This document shows positions 42,529 to 52,082 of a stretch of 64,000 nucleotides of DNA, piece by piece. The stretch's first letter is position 1. Every line of letters begins with the position of its first letter. Both the position numbers and the translations under genes were made by a program. The notes under the pieces were generated by a model that searched no databases, was not told the DNA's origin, and worked only from the letters and a program-made list of their open reading frames with translations. The stretch lies in the NCBI GenBank assembly GCA_003152315.1, contig PLZV01000011.1, positions 1 through 64,000 on the forward strand, given 5' to 3'. Source of the DNA: Verrucomicrobiota bacterium (GTDB lineage Bacteria; Verrucomicrobiota; Verrucomicrobiia; Palsa-1439).

Positions 42529-42577
42529 GTAACAAACACGTCACGCCCCGGCGGCGCTGACGTTACAAGCTTGTGAC
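42529..42577 (-). promoter_or_regulatory. PHO-box-like repeats upstream of phoB
   Basis: Two pairs with an 11-base period lie in the 65-base gap between ilvD and phoB. On the coding strand of phoB the outer pair (42577-42562) reads GTCAC-N6-GTAAC, in the same direction as at pstS; the inner pair (42544-42529) reads GTGAC-N6-GTTAC, in the opposite direction. GTCAC resembles the TGTCAC unit of known PHO boxes. A self-control site is likely. Confidence 0.45.
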
Positions 42578-42582
42578 GAGAC

Positions 42583-44268
42583 TCACCCCGTGACAGCCCC
42601 TTCCGAGGCCGAGGACACCAGCTTGGCATATTTCGCCAACGCACCAGTTTCATAGCGCGGCTTCGGGGGTTTCCATTCCTTCAATCGCCGCCGGATCTCG
42701 TCGTCACTCAACTCCACATCCAGCCGGCGTTTCGCCACGTCGAACGATATCATGTCACCGTCGCGCACGATGGCGATGGGGCCGCCCTTGGATGCCTCCG
42801 GGGCAACGTGCCCCGCGGTAAAGCCGTACGTCGCGCCCGAGAACCGCCCATCGGTCATCAAGGCGACTTGATCGCTGATTCCCTGGCCAACGATCGCGGC
42901 CGTGACGGCCAGCATCTCGCGCATGCCGGGGCCGCCGTGCGGTCCTTCGTAGCGAATCACGACCACATCACCAGATTTGATCTGCTTCGCCTGGACGGCC
43001 GCAAACGAGTCTTCTTCACAGTCGAAAACACGCGCTGGACCGCGATGGCTCATGCGTTTGTGACCGACGACTTTCAAGACGCAACCCTCGGGAGCAAGGT
43101 TGCCTTTCAAAATGACGAGTCCACCCGTTGGCTTGATCGGGTTCGTGAGTGGACGGATGACCGGCTGCCCGGGAGCTTCCTTCGCGTCCCGGGCCTCCTC
43201 GCCAATCGTGCGTCCCGAAACGGTAATTTCGTCGGGGTTGAGCAGCCCCGCATCGAGCAGGCGTTTCGCGACGACCGCCGTGCCGCCGGCGGCGTAGATA
43301 TCGGTGGCGACGAACTTGCCGCCCGGTTTCAGATCGCAAAGCAACGGGGTCTTTGCGCTGACGCGATCAAAGTCATCGATGTTCAGCGGCACGCCCGCTT
43401 CACGCGCAATCGCCAGGAGATGCAGAACGAGATTGGTCGACCCGCCCGACATCACACCGGCCGCAATGGCGTTTTCCAGGGCCTTTCGCGTGATGATTTT
43501 GCGTGGCGTCAGTTTTCGTCGAAGCAATTCAACAATTTGCTTTCCTGTTTCAAACGCAACCTGATCTTTCTTGGCATCCTCGGCGGGCACGCTATTCGCA
43601 CCCATGAGTGAGATGCCGAGCATCTCCATTGCCATGGACATGGTGTTGGCGGTGAATTGGCCGCCGCACGCGCCCATGCCGGGACAGGCGGCAATTTCCA
43701 GGTCGCGCAGATCTTCCTTGGTGATCTTGCCAGCGGCACAGGAGCCAACGCCTTCAAACACATCCTGAATCGTCACGTCCTTGCCATGCCATTTGCCCGG
43801 CGCAATCGAGCCCCCGTAGAGCATCAAGCCCGGCAGGTCCAGCCGCGCCAACGCCATGACCGTACCAGGAATGGTCTTGTCGCAGCCTGAAAGCGCGACG
43901 ACAGCGTCGAACAGATAACCGCGGGCAAACAACTCAATCGAGTCGGCGATAATCTCGCGGCTGATCAGCGAGCACTTCATGCCTTCCGTCCCCATGGAAA
44001 TGCCGTCGGAAATCGCAATGGTGTTGCATTCGAGCGGCACGCCGCCCGCCGCGCGCACGCCTTCCTTGATTTTGGCGGCCAGCCGCTGCAGGTGCGCGTT
44101 GCAGGGCATCGCATCCGTCCAGGTGTTGGCAATGGCAACCAGCGGCTTGTTGTGCAAATCCTCATCACTGAGCCCGACGGAACGCAGGTACGAACGCGCC
44201 GCGGCGCGCCCGAGTCCATCGGTGACAGTGCTTGATCGGTGCTTAAGAGATTTCAAATCTGTGTTCAT
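42583..44268 (-). CDS. ilvD: Dihydroxy-acid dehydratase
   Basis: Starting at [18 protein letters not shown], the protein has 561 residues, normal for IlvD. Iron-sulfur ligands are visible in SGCDKTIPG (about 124-132) and [16 protein letters not shown] (about 190-205), and the catalytic [20 protein letters not shown] block is near the C-terminus. It converts dihydroxy-acids to keto-acids in isoleucine, valine and pantothenate synthesis. Its stop is 65 bases from phoB; the gene upstream is cdd on the same strand. Confidence 0.96.
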   Translation of the reverse strand: MNTDLKSLKHRSSTVTDGLGRAAARSYLRSVGLSDEDLHNKPLVAIANTWTDAMPCNAHLQRLAAKIKEGVRAAGGVPLECNTIAISDGISMGTEGMKCSLISREIIADSIELFARGYLFDAVVALSGCDKTIPGTVMALARLDLPGLMLYGGSIAPGKWHGKDVTIQDVFEGVGSCAAGKITKEDLRDLEIAACPGMGACGGQFTANTMSMAMEMLGISLMGANSVPAEDAKKDQVAFETGKQIVELLRRKLTPRKIITRKALENAIAAGVMSGGSTNLVLHLLAIAREAGVPLNIDDFDRVSAKTPLLCDLKPGGKFVATDIYAAGGTAVVAKRLLDAGLLNPDEITVSGRTIGEEARDAKEAPGQPVIRPLTNPIKPTGGLVILKGNLAPEGCVLKVVGHKRMSHRGPARVFDCEEDSFAAVQAKQIKSGDVVVIRYEGPHGGPGMREMLAVTAAIVGQGISDQVALMTDGRFSGATYGFTAGHVAPEASKGGPIAIVRDGDMISFDVAKRRLDVELSDDEIRRRLKEWKPPKPRYETGALAKYAKLVSSASEGAVTG

Positions 44269-44295
44269 GGCTGTAGATCCTACAGCCAATTTCTA

Positions 44296-44691
44296 TCACA
44301 GCTTGAAGGCGTGGGGAAGTAATTCTGAGAGCAGATGGATGCGCAAGCGGCGAGTGTTGCGCGAATCAGCGCAGATGACGATGCATTCACCGAATTCAGC
44401 CAGTACCTGACGGCAGGCGCCGCAGGGGCTGAGGGCGGCACTGGGCGCGACGACGGCGATCGCCTGGAACTTGCGATGTCCTTCGCTAACGGCCTTGCCG
44501 ACGGCGACCCGCTCGGCGCAATTGGTCAGTCCGTAACTTGCATTCTCCACATTGACGCCCGTGTACACCTTGCCGCTCTTCGTCAGTAGCGCGGCACCGA
44601 CACGAAACTTCGAGTAAGGAGCATGGGCGTTGCGCTGAGCGGCTTTGGCGGCAGCGATCAATTTACGGAATTTGAGTGGGTTGGATTTCAT
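44296..44691 (-). CDS. cdd: Cytidine deaminase
   Basis: The 131-residue protein has the homotetrameric cytidine deaminase zinc sites: GLTNCAERVAVGKAV and LSPCGACRQVLAEFG, preceded by APYSKFRVGAALLTKSGKV and NVENASYG. It deaminates cytidine and deoxycytidine to uridine forms. It overlaps the upstream purine nucleoside phosphorylase gene by four bases, in a nucleoside-salvage run of three genes. Confidence 0.95.
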   Translation of the reverse strand: MKSNPLKFRKLIAAAKAAQRNAHAPYSKFRVGAALLTKSGKVYTGVNVENASYGLTNCAERVAVGKAVSEGHRKFQAIAVVAPSAALSPCGACRQVLAEFGECIVICADSRNTRRLRIHLLSELLPHAFKL

Positions 44692-45503
44692 AGCGCCCCG
44701 ATGAATTCGGTGAGCAGACGGGCGAGTTTTCCCTGGGCGGTGCGGCCCACTTCGAGAACTTCGTCATGGGAGAGTTTCTTGCTGGAGATGCCGGCCGCAA
44801 GGTTCGTGATGCAGGAAATACCGACGACTTCGATGTTGTGGTAGCGCGCCATGATGACTTCCGGCACGGTGCTCATCCCCACCGCGTCGGCGCCGATCCA
44901 GGCGAACGCCTTGATTTCGGCAGGCGTCTCGTAACTCGGCCCGGTGGTGGCGAGGTAAACGCCGCGCCAGACGGGGACCTGCTGTTTTTCGGCCGCCGCA
45001 TCAAGTTTTTCACGCAGGCGGGGGGAATACGCCTGGCTCATATCAATGAACTTGACGCCGCCGTCGCCGTTGACGCCGCCAATGAGCGGATTGATCCCCA
45101 AATGATTGATGTGATCTTCGATCACCATAAGGTCGCCCGGCTTGTACTGTGGATTGATGCCACCCGCGGCATTCGTGACGATGAGCACTTTTACGCCGAG
45201 CGCATCGACCACGTGTATCGGGTAGGTGATTTCGGCGGGACTGCGTCCTTCGTAGCAGTGAAAACGTCCGCTCAGCACCAGCAGTTTTTTCCCCGCCAAT
45301 TCGCCAAGAATTATCTGCCCGGCATGTCCTGCGACGGTGGGCTTCGGGAAGTGGGGAATATCGGTATAAGGGATGACGACCGGCTTCGTGACACCCTGCG
45401 TGATGCCCCCCAGACCCGAGCCGATAACCAGGGCCACATCCGGCTTGAAGCCGGCCAACTTCGATTCCAGAAAATCCTTGGTCTCTTTTACATTCGCCAT
45501 CAT
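44688..45503 (-). CDS. punA: Purine-nucleoside phosphorylase (trimeric type)
   Basis: The 271-residue protein has VALVIGSGLGGITQ, HAGQIILGELAGKKLLVLSG, FHCYEGRSPAEITYPI, VTNAAGGINPQYKPGDLMVI and MSTVPEVIMARYHNIEVVGI, the signature blocks of the trimeric PNP family. It splits purine ribosides or deoxyribosides with phosphate. Two Met codons at the start (MMANVKETKD) leave an ambiguity of one residue. It lies 13 bases after the pyrimidine phosphorylase gene. Confidence 0.93.
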   Translation of the reverse strand: MMANVKETKDFLESKLAGFKPDVALVIGSGLGGITQGVTKPVVIPYTDIPHFPKPTVAGHAGQIILGELAGKKLLVLSGRFHCYEGRSPAEITYPIHVVDALGVKVLIVTNAAGGINPQYKPGDLMVIEDHINHLGINPLIGGVNGDGGVKFIDMSQAYSPRLREKLDAAAEKQQVPVWRGVYLATTGPSYETPAEIKAFAWIGADAVGMSTVPEVIMARYHNIEVVGISCITNLAAGISSKKLSHDEVLEVGRTAQGKLARLLTEFIGAL

Positions 45504-45516
45504 CTGAATTAGGTCC

Positions 45517-46833
45517 TCACTCGATCTTTTGCACGATCAACGGCAATCGTGTATTTACTTCTTTGTCTTCGATCCTGTAGGCATCGCGCACCATACGGGT
45601 GGCCTCGGCTGCGCGTGTCTCATCGTTGTAATGCATGATCATCAGGGGCTCGCCCGCCTTTACCGCATCGCCAATTTTCTTCGGTTCCTCGAAACCGACC
45701 GCGAAATCGACCTTGTCCGCCGCCACTCGACGACCACCACCGAGAACAATGACTGCGTAACCGATTTGGTCGCACTCGATCGACTGGACGAATCCCGTCT
45801 TCGGCGCGGGAATTGGTTTCGCCTGTTTCGTGGACGGCAACCGCTTCCAATCGTCACAAACTTTCGCATCGCCACCTTGCACGGCGATCATCTCGGCAAA
45901 CTTGTGGAGCGCCTCGCCATTCGCGAGCTTCTTTTGCAGGATTTCCCTTGCCGCTGCAACATTTTTCGCAGCACCCGCCATGAGCAACATCTCGGCGGAG
46001 AGCGCGAGCGTGACTTCCAGCAAATCATCGGCCTGGGTGGAACCATTCATGATCTCGATGCACTCGCGGACTTCCAGGGCGTTGCCAATTCTCCGGCCGA
46101 GCGGCTGGTTCATGTCCGTCTGCAGCGCGCAGACCTTCTTGCCGTAACGCTTGCCGACCTCGACGAGCGCTTTCGCCAGGTCCGCTGACGTCTCGCGTGT
46201 TCGCATGAATGCGCCGCTGCCCCATTTTACATCGAGCACGAGACCATCCACGTTCTCCGCCAGTTTCTTACTCATGATGCTGGCCACGATGAGGGGCAAG
46301 CACGACACTGTCGCCGTCACGTCGCGCAATGCGTAGAACTTCTTATCGGCGGGCGCGATTTCCGCGGTTTGGCCAATCATGCAACAACCAACTCGGTCCG
46401 TGATCCGCTTGAAGTCGTCGAGCGACAGGTTCACGTTGAAGCCGGAAATGCTCTCGAGTTTGTCCAGCGTGCCGCCGGTCGGGCCGAGTCCGCGCCCGGA
46501 GATCATCGGCACTTTCACGCCGCAGGCCGCCACCAGCGGCGCGAGAATCAGCGAGACTTTGTCGCCGATGCCGCCGGTGCTGTGCTTGTCGGCATAGAAC
46601 GTGCCGGCCCTTCCCTTCCATTCAACGATCTTGCCGCTCTCGACCATGGCGCGCGTGAGCCACATCGTCTCGTCGAAGTTCATTCCCTGAAAACAAATCG
46701 CCATTGCCAGTGCGGACATCTGGTATTCGGGCAGTTCGCCGCTGGTGAACCCGTTGATGAAGAACCGGATTTCCTCCTCGGTCAGCGCCTTTCCATCGCG
46801 CTTCTTCTGGATGATTTGTGCGGGTAGGAGCAT
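45517..46833 (-). CDS. Thymidine/pyrimidine-nucleoside phosphorylase
   Basis: From the ATG at 46833 (GGAGG nine bases before it) the protein has 438 residues: MLLPAQIIQKKRDGKALTEE, then KHSTGGIGDKVSLILAPLVA and MISGRGLGPTGGTLDKLESI (phosphate and nucleoside sites), VLDVKWGSGAFM, and a C-terminal swivelling domain RLPLIVQKIE. This is the thymidine phosphorylase family (DeoA/Pdp). The specific base preference cannot be told. It heads the nucleoside-salvage run. The longer frame to 47061 runs back into the spermidine-synthase-like gene. Confidence 0.92.
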   Translation of the reverse strand: MLLPAQIIQKKRDGKALTEEEIRFFINGFTSGELPEYQMSALAMAICFQGMNFDETMWLTRAMVESGKIVEWKGRAGTFYADKHSTGGIGDKVSLILAPLVAACGVKVPMISGRGLGPTGGTLDKLESISGFNVNLSLDDFKRITDRVGCCMIGQTAEIAPADKKFYALRDVTATVSCLPLIVASIMSKKLAENVDGLVLDVKWGSGAFMRTRETSADLAKALVEVGKRYGKKVCALQTDMNQPLGRRIGNALEVRECIEIMNGSTQADDLLEVTLALSAEMLLMAGAAKNVAAAREILQKKLANGEALHKFAEMIAVQGGDAKVCDDWKRLPSTKQAKPIPAPKTGFVQSIECDQIGYAVIVLGGGRRVAADKVDFAVGFEEPKKIGDAVKAGEPLMIMHYNDETRAAEATRMVRDAYRIEDKEVNTRLPLIVQKIE

Positions 46834-46840
46834 GCTTTCG

Positions 46841-49108
46841 TTACCTCCATTTGAGCAGGGAGATGATGTTGGAGAAATCGTCCGTCCACAAGCCAAAGCT
46901 GGTGCGGGACGGAAGCGGCTGCCATCGATTGTCCGATGGCAACGCACCCAAATCCTCCCGTTTGCGAGAGAGAACCACCCATTGGGACGCCTGTTTGCCC
47001 TGGGCCAACTCTTTCGCGCCGATCGCAAAGTCGTCGCGATTGAGGCAAACCAAACCAGCATCCTCAGCCAAATTGGCGACGACCGGCTTGAGATCGAGCC
47101 GCCGATTGGAAATGTGGAAGGCTATCAACCCGCCGTCAGCAAGCTTGTCGAGGTAGAGGCGTACCGCTTCCCGCGTGAGCAGGTGTACGGGAATCGCATC
47201 GGAGCTGAAAGCGTCCAGAACCAGCAAGCCATACTGCCGCTGGGGAGATTTTTGGAGTTGCAACCGCGCATCTCCCAAAACCACGTTTAGTTTCGCCGCG
47301 GAACTGTGCCGCAGATAGGTGAAATATCGGGGATCCTCGGCAATGCGCTGGACGGCGGGGTCGATTTCATAGAACGTCCAGTCCTGTGCCGGCTGCGCGT
47401 AGCAGGCCAGCGCGCCGGCTCCCAGGCCAATGATGGCCACGTGCGGCGCGGCGGGGGCGGCGTTGAACGCTTCAAACACCTGTCCGACAGGTCCGGTGGG
47501 ATGGTAATAGGACAGCGGTTCCGTCGCCTGTAACGGATCGGTACTCTGGCGACCGTGGACGGTATTGCCCTGCACGATCTGGTGAAACTTTCCTTGTGGA
47601 TCCATCGTGACGCGCAACACCCCAAAGAAATCCCGTTCGATATACAGGATCCGTCCCTGAGAAGTTGTATACAGACTGCCGGCCGCAAGCATCGCGCCAA
47701 GGCCCAGGGCGAATTGATGGGGACGCGTGACCAGCCGGTACACCAGCAAAGCCGGCACGCCGAAAATGGCGATTGTGGTCAGGGGTGCCGGGGTTGCGCT
47801 GGAATTCTGCAGGGACAGGATGAGTCCTGCCATGAGCAGGCCAATGCCCAGCGGCCAGAGCAGTTTCTGCCAGGGCTTCTGAGTGGGGACAGTCGTAGCG
47901 GGAGCCACGGGACGCACGGCGCAAGCCAATAACATTACGAGGGGATACTCCCACACCCGGCGAAAAAGCAGGGGCGCGACCAAGGCGTTCATGATCCCGC
48001 CCATTACTCCGCCTACGGACAGGCAGAGATAAAAATCCGTCAACCGCGCCGCCGGTGGACGATCCTTCGCGAGTTCACTGTGGCAGACCATGGCGGCGGC
48101 AAAGAACGCCAATAAATGCAGGGTGACGATGAGCCAGGCGGGCTCCGTCACTTCCACCGTTATAATGATGATCAACACTACGGCCAAGAGGCACAGGACG
48201 CGTCCCAGCCATGCCGGTGCCAGAAGTGGTCGCCGCGCAAACACGAGGATGAACGTCAGGAGGTAGAGTCCCAGCGGCAGCACCCACAGAAGGGGGATCG
48301 GCGCGACATCGGTCGTGATATAGGTGGTCACTCCCAGCATCAAACTTGATGGCACGAATGCCAACAGCATCCAGCGCAACCGTCGCCGCCACGTCACAGG
48401 CTGCGAGCTTTCAAGATTGTTGCTCGCGCCGGTGTCGGAGGCTGCTTCAGGGGCTCTTCGACGCCACATGGTCATTACGCAGCACAAGACCAGCACAACG
48501 AGAATCCCGTAACCAATGGCCCAAAACCAGCTTTGTTGCGCCAACCGCAGCCTGGGTTCGATCAGGATTGGATAGCCGAGAAGCCCAAGGAGGCTGCCCG
48601 CGTTGCTGGCGGCATACAGGAAATACGGATTGCCGGCGTCGGGATGGGTGGTGGAGGCGAACCATTTTTGCAGCAACGGCGCGGTGGCCGACACCACCAG
48701 CAGTGGGAGGCCGGCGGTCAACGCCAGAAAGCCCAACAGCCAGGGGATGGGATTGGCGTCGACGGGCACAGAGCCGATCATTCGTTGTGAAATGCTGATG
48801 GGAAGTACCGCAGCGGGCAGCAGCATCAAGCCCAGATGCGTGAGCGCATGATATCGTGACCCGACCCAGCGCGTGGACCAGTGCGCGTAGGCGTAACCCA
48901 AGAGGAGGGTCGATTGAAAGAACACCATGCACGTGTTCCATACCGCCGGCACGCCGCCCAGCAATGGCAGAACCATTTTCCCGATCATGGGCTGGACACC
49001 GAACGACAACGCCGCGCTCAAGAAGAGTGTCGCCGAGAATAATACCGTCAGACGAACTTCGTTCAAACAGTCAGATCGCATTTCCAACGAATTCATGTTG
49101 GCACACAA
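46841..49108 (-). CDS. Membrane transporter-like domain fused to spermidine synthase domain
   Basis: The 755-residue protein has an N-terminal half with about ten to twelve membrane segments (VLFSATLFLSAALSFGVQPM, MVFFQSTLLLGYAYAHWSTR) and a C-terminal half (about 520-755) with a spermidine-synthase-like fold: HVAIIGLGAGALACYAQPAQ, YEIDPAVQRIAEDPRYF, VLGDARLQLQKS and LLVLDAFSSDAIPVHLLT. The acidic pocket for putrescine is not clearly preserved. These fused proteins are common in Verrucomicrobiota and are of unknown substrate. The start may be the Met at 49108 or the one at 49078. Confidence 0.85.
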   Translation of the reverse strand: MCANMNSLEMRSDCLNEVRLTVLFSATLFLSAALSFGVQPMIGKMVLPLLGGVPAVWNTCMVFFQSTLLLGYAYAHWSTRWVGSRYHALTHLGLMLLPAAVLPISISQRMIGSVPVDANPIPWLLGFLALTAGLPLLVVSATAPLLQKWFASTTHPDAGNPYFLYAASNAGSLLGLLGYPILIEPRLRLAQQSWFWAIGYGILVVLVLCCVMTMWRRRAPEAASDTGASNNLESSQPVTWRRRLRWMLLAFVPSSLMLGVTTYITTDVAPIPLLWVLPLGLYLLTFILVFARRPLLAPAWLGRVLCLLAVVLIIIITVEVTEPAWLIVTLHLLAFFAAAMVCHSELAKDRPPAARLTDFYLCLSVGGVMGGIMNALVAPLLFRRVWEYPLVMLLACAVRPVAPATTVPTQKPWQKLLWPLGIGLLMAGLILSLQNSSATPAPLTTIAIFGVPALLVYRLVTRPHQFALGLGAMLAAGSLYTTSQGRILYIERDFFGVLRVTMDPQGKFHQIVQGNTVHGRQSTDPLQATEPLSYYHPTGPVGQVFEAFNAAPAAPHVAIIGLGAGALACYAQPAQDWTFYEIDPAVQRIAEDPRYFTYLRHSSAAKLNVVLGDARLQLQKSPQRQYGLLVLDAFSSDAIPVHLLTREAVRLYLDKLADGGLIAFHISNRRLDLKPVVANLAEDAGLVCLNRDDFAIGAKELAQGKQASQWVVLSRKREDLGALPSDNRWQPLPSRTSFGLWTDDFSNIISLLKWR

Positions 49109-49131
49109 TTTGCACCTTTTGCACGCAGACT

Positions 49132-49461
49132 ATGAGCGGAACTGCGACAATAGCTACTGTATCCGACACGCAAATCAATGTCTTTTGGCGGCAAATGCAA
49201 CGGCAACTTAAGTTTCCTCCTTGGTTGACGCTGCTTACTGGAATCTTCGCCGTGTGTGCCTGGAATAGCTTTGTGTTCAGTTTTCTCAGCCCAACCGCAC
49301 AACTGTTTCGCGCCGCCATCCCCTTCTGGGCGGCCTTCACCGCTTGCTTCTTTATCGTCAGTCGCCAACCACGGTTCGCACTGAAGGCGGTTGGCTGGAC
49401 CGGCCTCGTCTTTTCTGTCTTCTCATTGGTGGTGACCGTCGCCGAACTGTCGGGGCATTAA
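49132..49461 (+). CDS. Small membrane protein, 109 residues
   Basis: The ATG at 49132 opens a 109-codon frame with three hydrophobic segments: WLTLLTGIFAVCAWNSFVFS, IPFWAAFTACFFIVS and VGWTGLVFSVFSLVVTVAEL. No family is recognised. It is divergent from the fusion gene (23 bases) and converges on the DNA polymerase gene with a nine-base gap. The start has no clear ribosome site. Confidence 0.6.
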   Translation: MSGTATIATVSDTQINVFWRQMQRQLKFPPWLTLLTGIFAVCAWNSFVFSFLSPTAQLFRAAIPFWAAFTACFFIVSRQPRFALKAVGWTGLVFSVFSLVVTVAELSGH

Positions 49462-49470
49462 GTCCGTTCG

Positions 49471-51525
49471 TCACCCCGCCAACATCTCAGCGAATTTCTT
49501 GTAGAGCGACTTCAGCTTGTCGAGGTAGTAGTCGATGTTTTCATCCCGACGGGCGGGGTTGAAATCGGCGGCGAGTTTGCAGCTGTCGTAAACGCTGACG
49601 CGTTTGCCGTCGCCAGTGACGTAATAGGTGATTTGGTCGCCGGGTTGGTAGGTTCTTCCCGATTTGAGGGCCAACTCATACGCGGCGCTACGGTTGCGGG
49701 CGCTCTTGGCAATCTTCTGCTGGTAGGCGTCGAGCGTATCCTGGAGCGTATCCGTCTTGGCGAGCATTTCGATGGGGAATTGCCCGCGTTCGATCTTCTG
49801 GCAGTAATCCTCGTAGAGCTGCGGCACCTGCTTCGCTTCACCCTTGAGTGCGAGCGCGAGCATTTCTTCGAGAAACTGCCGCTGGAACTTTTCCAAACCA
49901 CGCGAGCGAAGCGCTGAGCCGGTGACGTGGAGCTTCCCGTCATTATCGAGCAGCGCGTAGTTCTTCATCTTGTAACTGAACATTGCGGGGAACTGTCCAT
50001 CGATCTCGACATCGAGGCCCTTGGGCAGCGCGGTCTGCAACTCGCTCTCAAGCGCTTTGGGATCGGTCTGGGACGGCGGGACGAAGTACAAACCGTCGGT
50101 ATCGATTTCGATGACGTTTGCGCCGCGTTTTTGCAGCCAGTCGAGCATCGTCTTGAGCGTCTCCCGGCCTTTGGCGGTGACCTCCTCCGCCGCGGTGAAA
50201 TCACCAAAGTGCGCCTGTGAAAATCCCAGGTAACCGTAAAACGAGTTGATGAGGATCTTGAAGGTCTGCTGCAGGGCGTCGAGATACTGGCGCTGAGTCT
50301 CATCCTTTGCAGTTTTGACGTCCGCCTTGGCGCGGAGGCGGAATTGGCGAAGATCGCGCAGCAACGGGAGAAGCAGATTCAGCTCGTCGCGTTGCGATTT
50401 AATGTCGAAAGCCAGGATCAGGGACGGATACAGCGATTGCACGTCGCAATGCCACACATTGCGCACAATGCCTTCCCGGAATAAATCCGTATAGCCGCCC
50501 GCGAACGGCCGCGATTCGCTGTATTGCGGGACCGAATGGCGCTGATGCAGGTACTCGCGCAAAAAGAGCGCGTCGATTTTTGTCGCGTTGCCGCGGACGA
50601 CGACATCCTGATAGTTGTACGGAAAGATCTGTGCCTGGACGAAGTAACTCGGGCTGAGCAGGTCGCTAATCTTCCGCACGGCCACCGCGCCGGTCTCCGG
50701 CACGCCAAAATGCCGGGCAACTTCATCGAGGTCGAAGCCCTCCAATTCGCGCGAGGACACGTCATAGTACACGCTGAGCAGGAACGTATCGACGACGTGG
50801 CGACCGTGGATTTCGTACTTCGGGTACTGGATGGTGCGTTCGGCGATTTGCACGCGCGACTGGCGGGAGCGAAGCACGGCGCCATCGCGACCGAGTTTCA
50901 GCGGCACGCGGGCGGAACGCGCGCGGGCGGTGAGTTGCGTCAAGATGCCACGGAACATGTCGTGGCCTTCGAGAACATCCGGATCGCGCTCTTGTATCGT
51001 CTCGACGAATTTCTTGAGGATCTGGGTTTCCGTCCCCGTCAGTTCCTCATGCCAGCCACGGCTGTCGCAGAGCTGCAAGGCTTGCAAGGTGTTGTCGGCC
51101 GCGGCGGCCGTTGCCACTTGCAACCGGTAAAGCTGGTCGAAGCGCAGAGTCTTGAACGACGTACACCCGGTGGACATCAGGTATTGTTGCACGGGATCAT
51201 TGACGGCGAAGTAGGGTACGGTGCCGAGAAATTTGCGCGCTTGTTGGAAATCCGCCCAGGACTGGAACCGCGCGAGGGACTTGAACGCACCGCTGCCCGC
51301 CAGCGGGACATGTTCCACCTTGCGGTCGAATCCCTGCAGAAAGACCTGCTCGCCAAGCCAGAGGAACGGCTGGAAAGGTTGCGTCTCCGTCGTGAGCCTG
51401 CCATTGAGCCGGCGGAAGACGGTGATTTCCGAGTCGCCAGCCAGTTCCGCACTGACGATGGACGAAGTGTCGTCACGGCCGAAGAGCAGTTGGTTGTCGG
51501 CGAAGGACGCCGCGTTGGCTTTCAC
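49471..51525 (-). CDS. Family B DNA polymerase with degenerate exonuclease domain
   Basis: The 684-residue protein has the polymerase motifs of family B: A in DVQSLYPSL (Asp361), B in KILINSFYGYLGF (about 425) and C in IEIDTDGLYF (Asp475, Asp477). The N-terminal exonuclease region is similar to Pol II-type enzymes but damaged: the expected D-x-E of motif Exo I reads LQVATAAA in the LYRLQ context, and Exo II (normally GHNIFxFD) is GHDMFRG, without the aspartate. Only the Exo III neighbourhood (VVDTFLLSVYYDVSSRELEG) keeps an aspartate. It probably copies DNA without proofreading, as in translesion roles. It starts with GTG after a strong terminator. Confidence 0.88.
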   Translation of the reverse strand: MKANAASFADNQLLFGRDDTSSIVSAELAGDSEITVFRRLNGRLTTETQPFQPFLWLGEQVFLQGFDRKVEHVPLAGSGAFKSLARFQSWADFQQARKFLGTVPYFAVNDPVQQYLMSTGCTSFKTLRFDQLYRLQVATAAAADNTLQALQLCDSRGWHEELTGTETQILKKFVETIQERDPDVLEGHDMFRGILTQLTARARSARVPLKLGRDGAVLRSRQSRVQIAERTIQYPKYEIHGRHVVDTFLLSVYYDVSSRELEGFDLDEVARHFGVPETGAVAVRKISDLLSPSYFVQAQIFPYNYQDVVVRGNATKIDALFLREYLHQRHSVPQYSESRPFAGGYTDLFREGIVRNVWHCDVQSLYPSLILAFDIKSQRDELNLLLPLLRDLRQFRLRAKADVKTAKDETQRQYLDALQQTFKILINSFYGYLGFSQAHFGDFTAAEEVTAKGRETLKTMLDWLQKRGANVIEIDTDGLYFVPPSQTDPKALESELQTALPKGLDVEIDGQFPAMFSYKMKNYALLDNDGKLHVTGSALRSRGLEKFQRQFLEEMLALALKGEAKQVPQLYEDYCQKIERGQFPIEMLAKTDTLQDTLDAYQQKIAKSARNRSAAYELALKSGRTYQPGDQITYYVTGDGKRVSVYDSCKLAADFNPARRDENIDYYLDKLKSLYKKFAEMLAG

Positions 51526-51538
51526 GCTGACAATATAA

Positions 51539-51577
51539 CAAAAACGGCCTGTTCCGAAAGCTTTCGGGACAGGCCGT
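51539..51577 (-). terminator. Rho-independent terminator after the PA2779-like gene
   Basis: On the minus strand a 17-bp stem (51577 to 51544, one G-T pair) is built from ACGGCCTGT and CCGAAAG arms meeting at AAGCTT, followed by TTTTTGTTATATT. It separates the PA2779-like gene from the DNA polymerase gene, so the two are transcribed apart. Confidence 0.85.
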
Positions 51578-51595
51578 GACAGTGGACGAGGAGTG

Positions 51596-51985
51596 TTACT
51601 TCAGGTCCTGCCAAGTGAACAGGAAACGGTAGATGTCGTCAAAAAAACGGCAAAACTGATGGCCAATGTAACTCAACGGGCCAAGGGGTTCCACATTTCC
51701 ACCCTGAATCGTGCCGCCAACACGGATCATGTCCGCTTGGGCCGCCAATTCACCAAGTTGTCGTTCGCTGAGTTGCGAGAGATGGGCCTGCGCCTGCTTG
51801 CTGCTCAAGCCGACGGCCTGAAGTTGGGTCGCCACAATTTTCTCGCTAAGCAATGCATCGACCTTTTGATAGGCGGTGGACGCGCTGGCCGATCCGACAG
51901 ATTCGCAGAGAGCGCCGTAGGTAGAGGATGCGCTTACGATGATTGCTGTGACCGCAGATAAGACGAATAACCGTGCCATATTCAT
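51596..51985 (-). CDS. PA2779-like (DUF6627) small exported protein
   Basis: From the ATG at 51985 the protein has 129 residues with a signal peptide (ARLFVLSAVTAIIVSASSTYG). The body reads VDALLSEKIVATQLQAVGLS and then AHLSQLSERQLGELAAQAD followed by GG, the pattern of the PA2779 family, whose members have a helical domain and a C-terminal hydrophobic anchor. The usual neighbour PA2778 (a C39-like peptidase) is absent. Function is unknown. Confidence 0.6.
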   Translation of the reverse strand: MNMARLFVLSAVTAIIVSASSTYGALCESVGSASASTAYQKVDALLSEKIVATQLQAVGLSSKQAQAHLSQLSERQLGELAAQADMIRVGGTIQGGNVEPLGPLSYIGHQFCRFFDDIYRFLFTWQDLK

Positions 51986-52082
51986 GATGATCGCCTCCAA
52001 AACTGGTTCAAATATAGCTTAAGTCATACGCGACACAAGGAAATTTTCTCGATGCACAAATTACACTCGATAGGAATATCGC

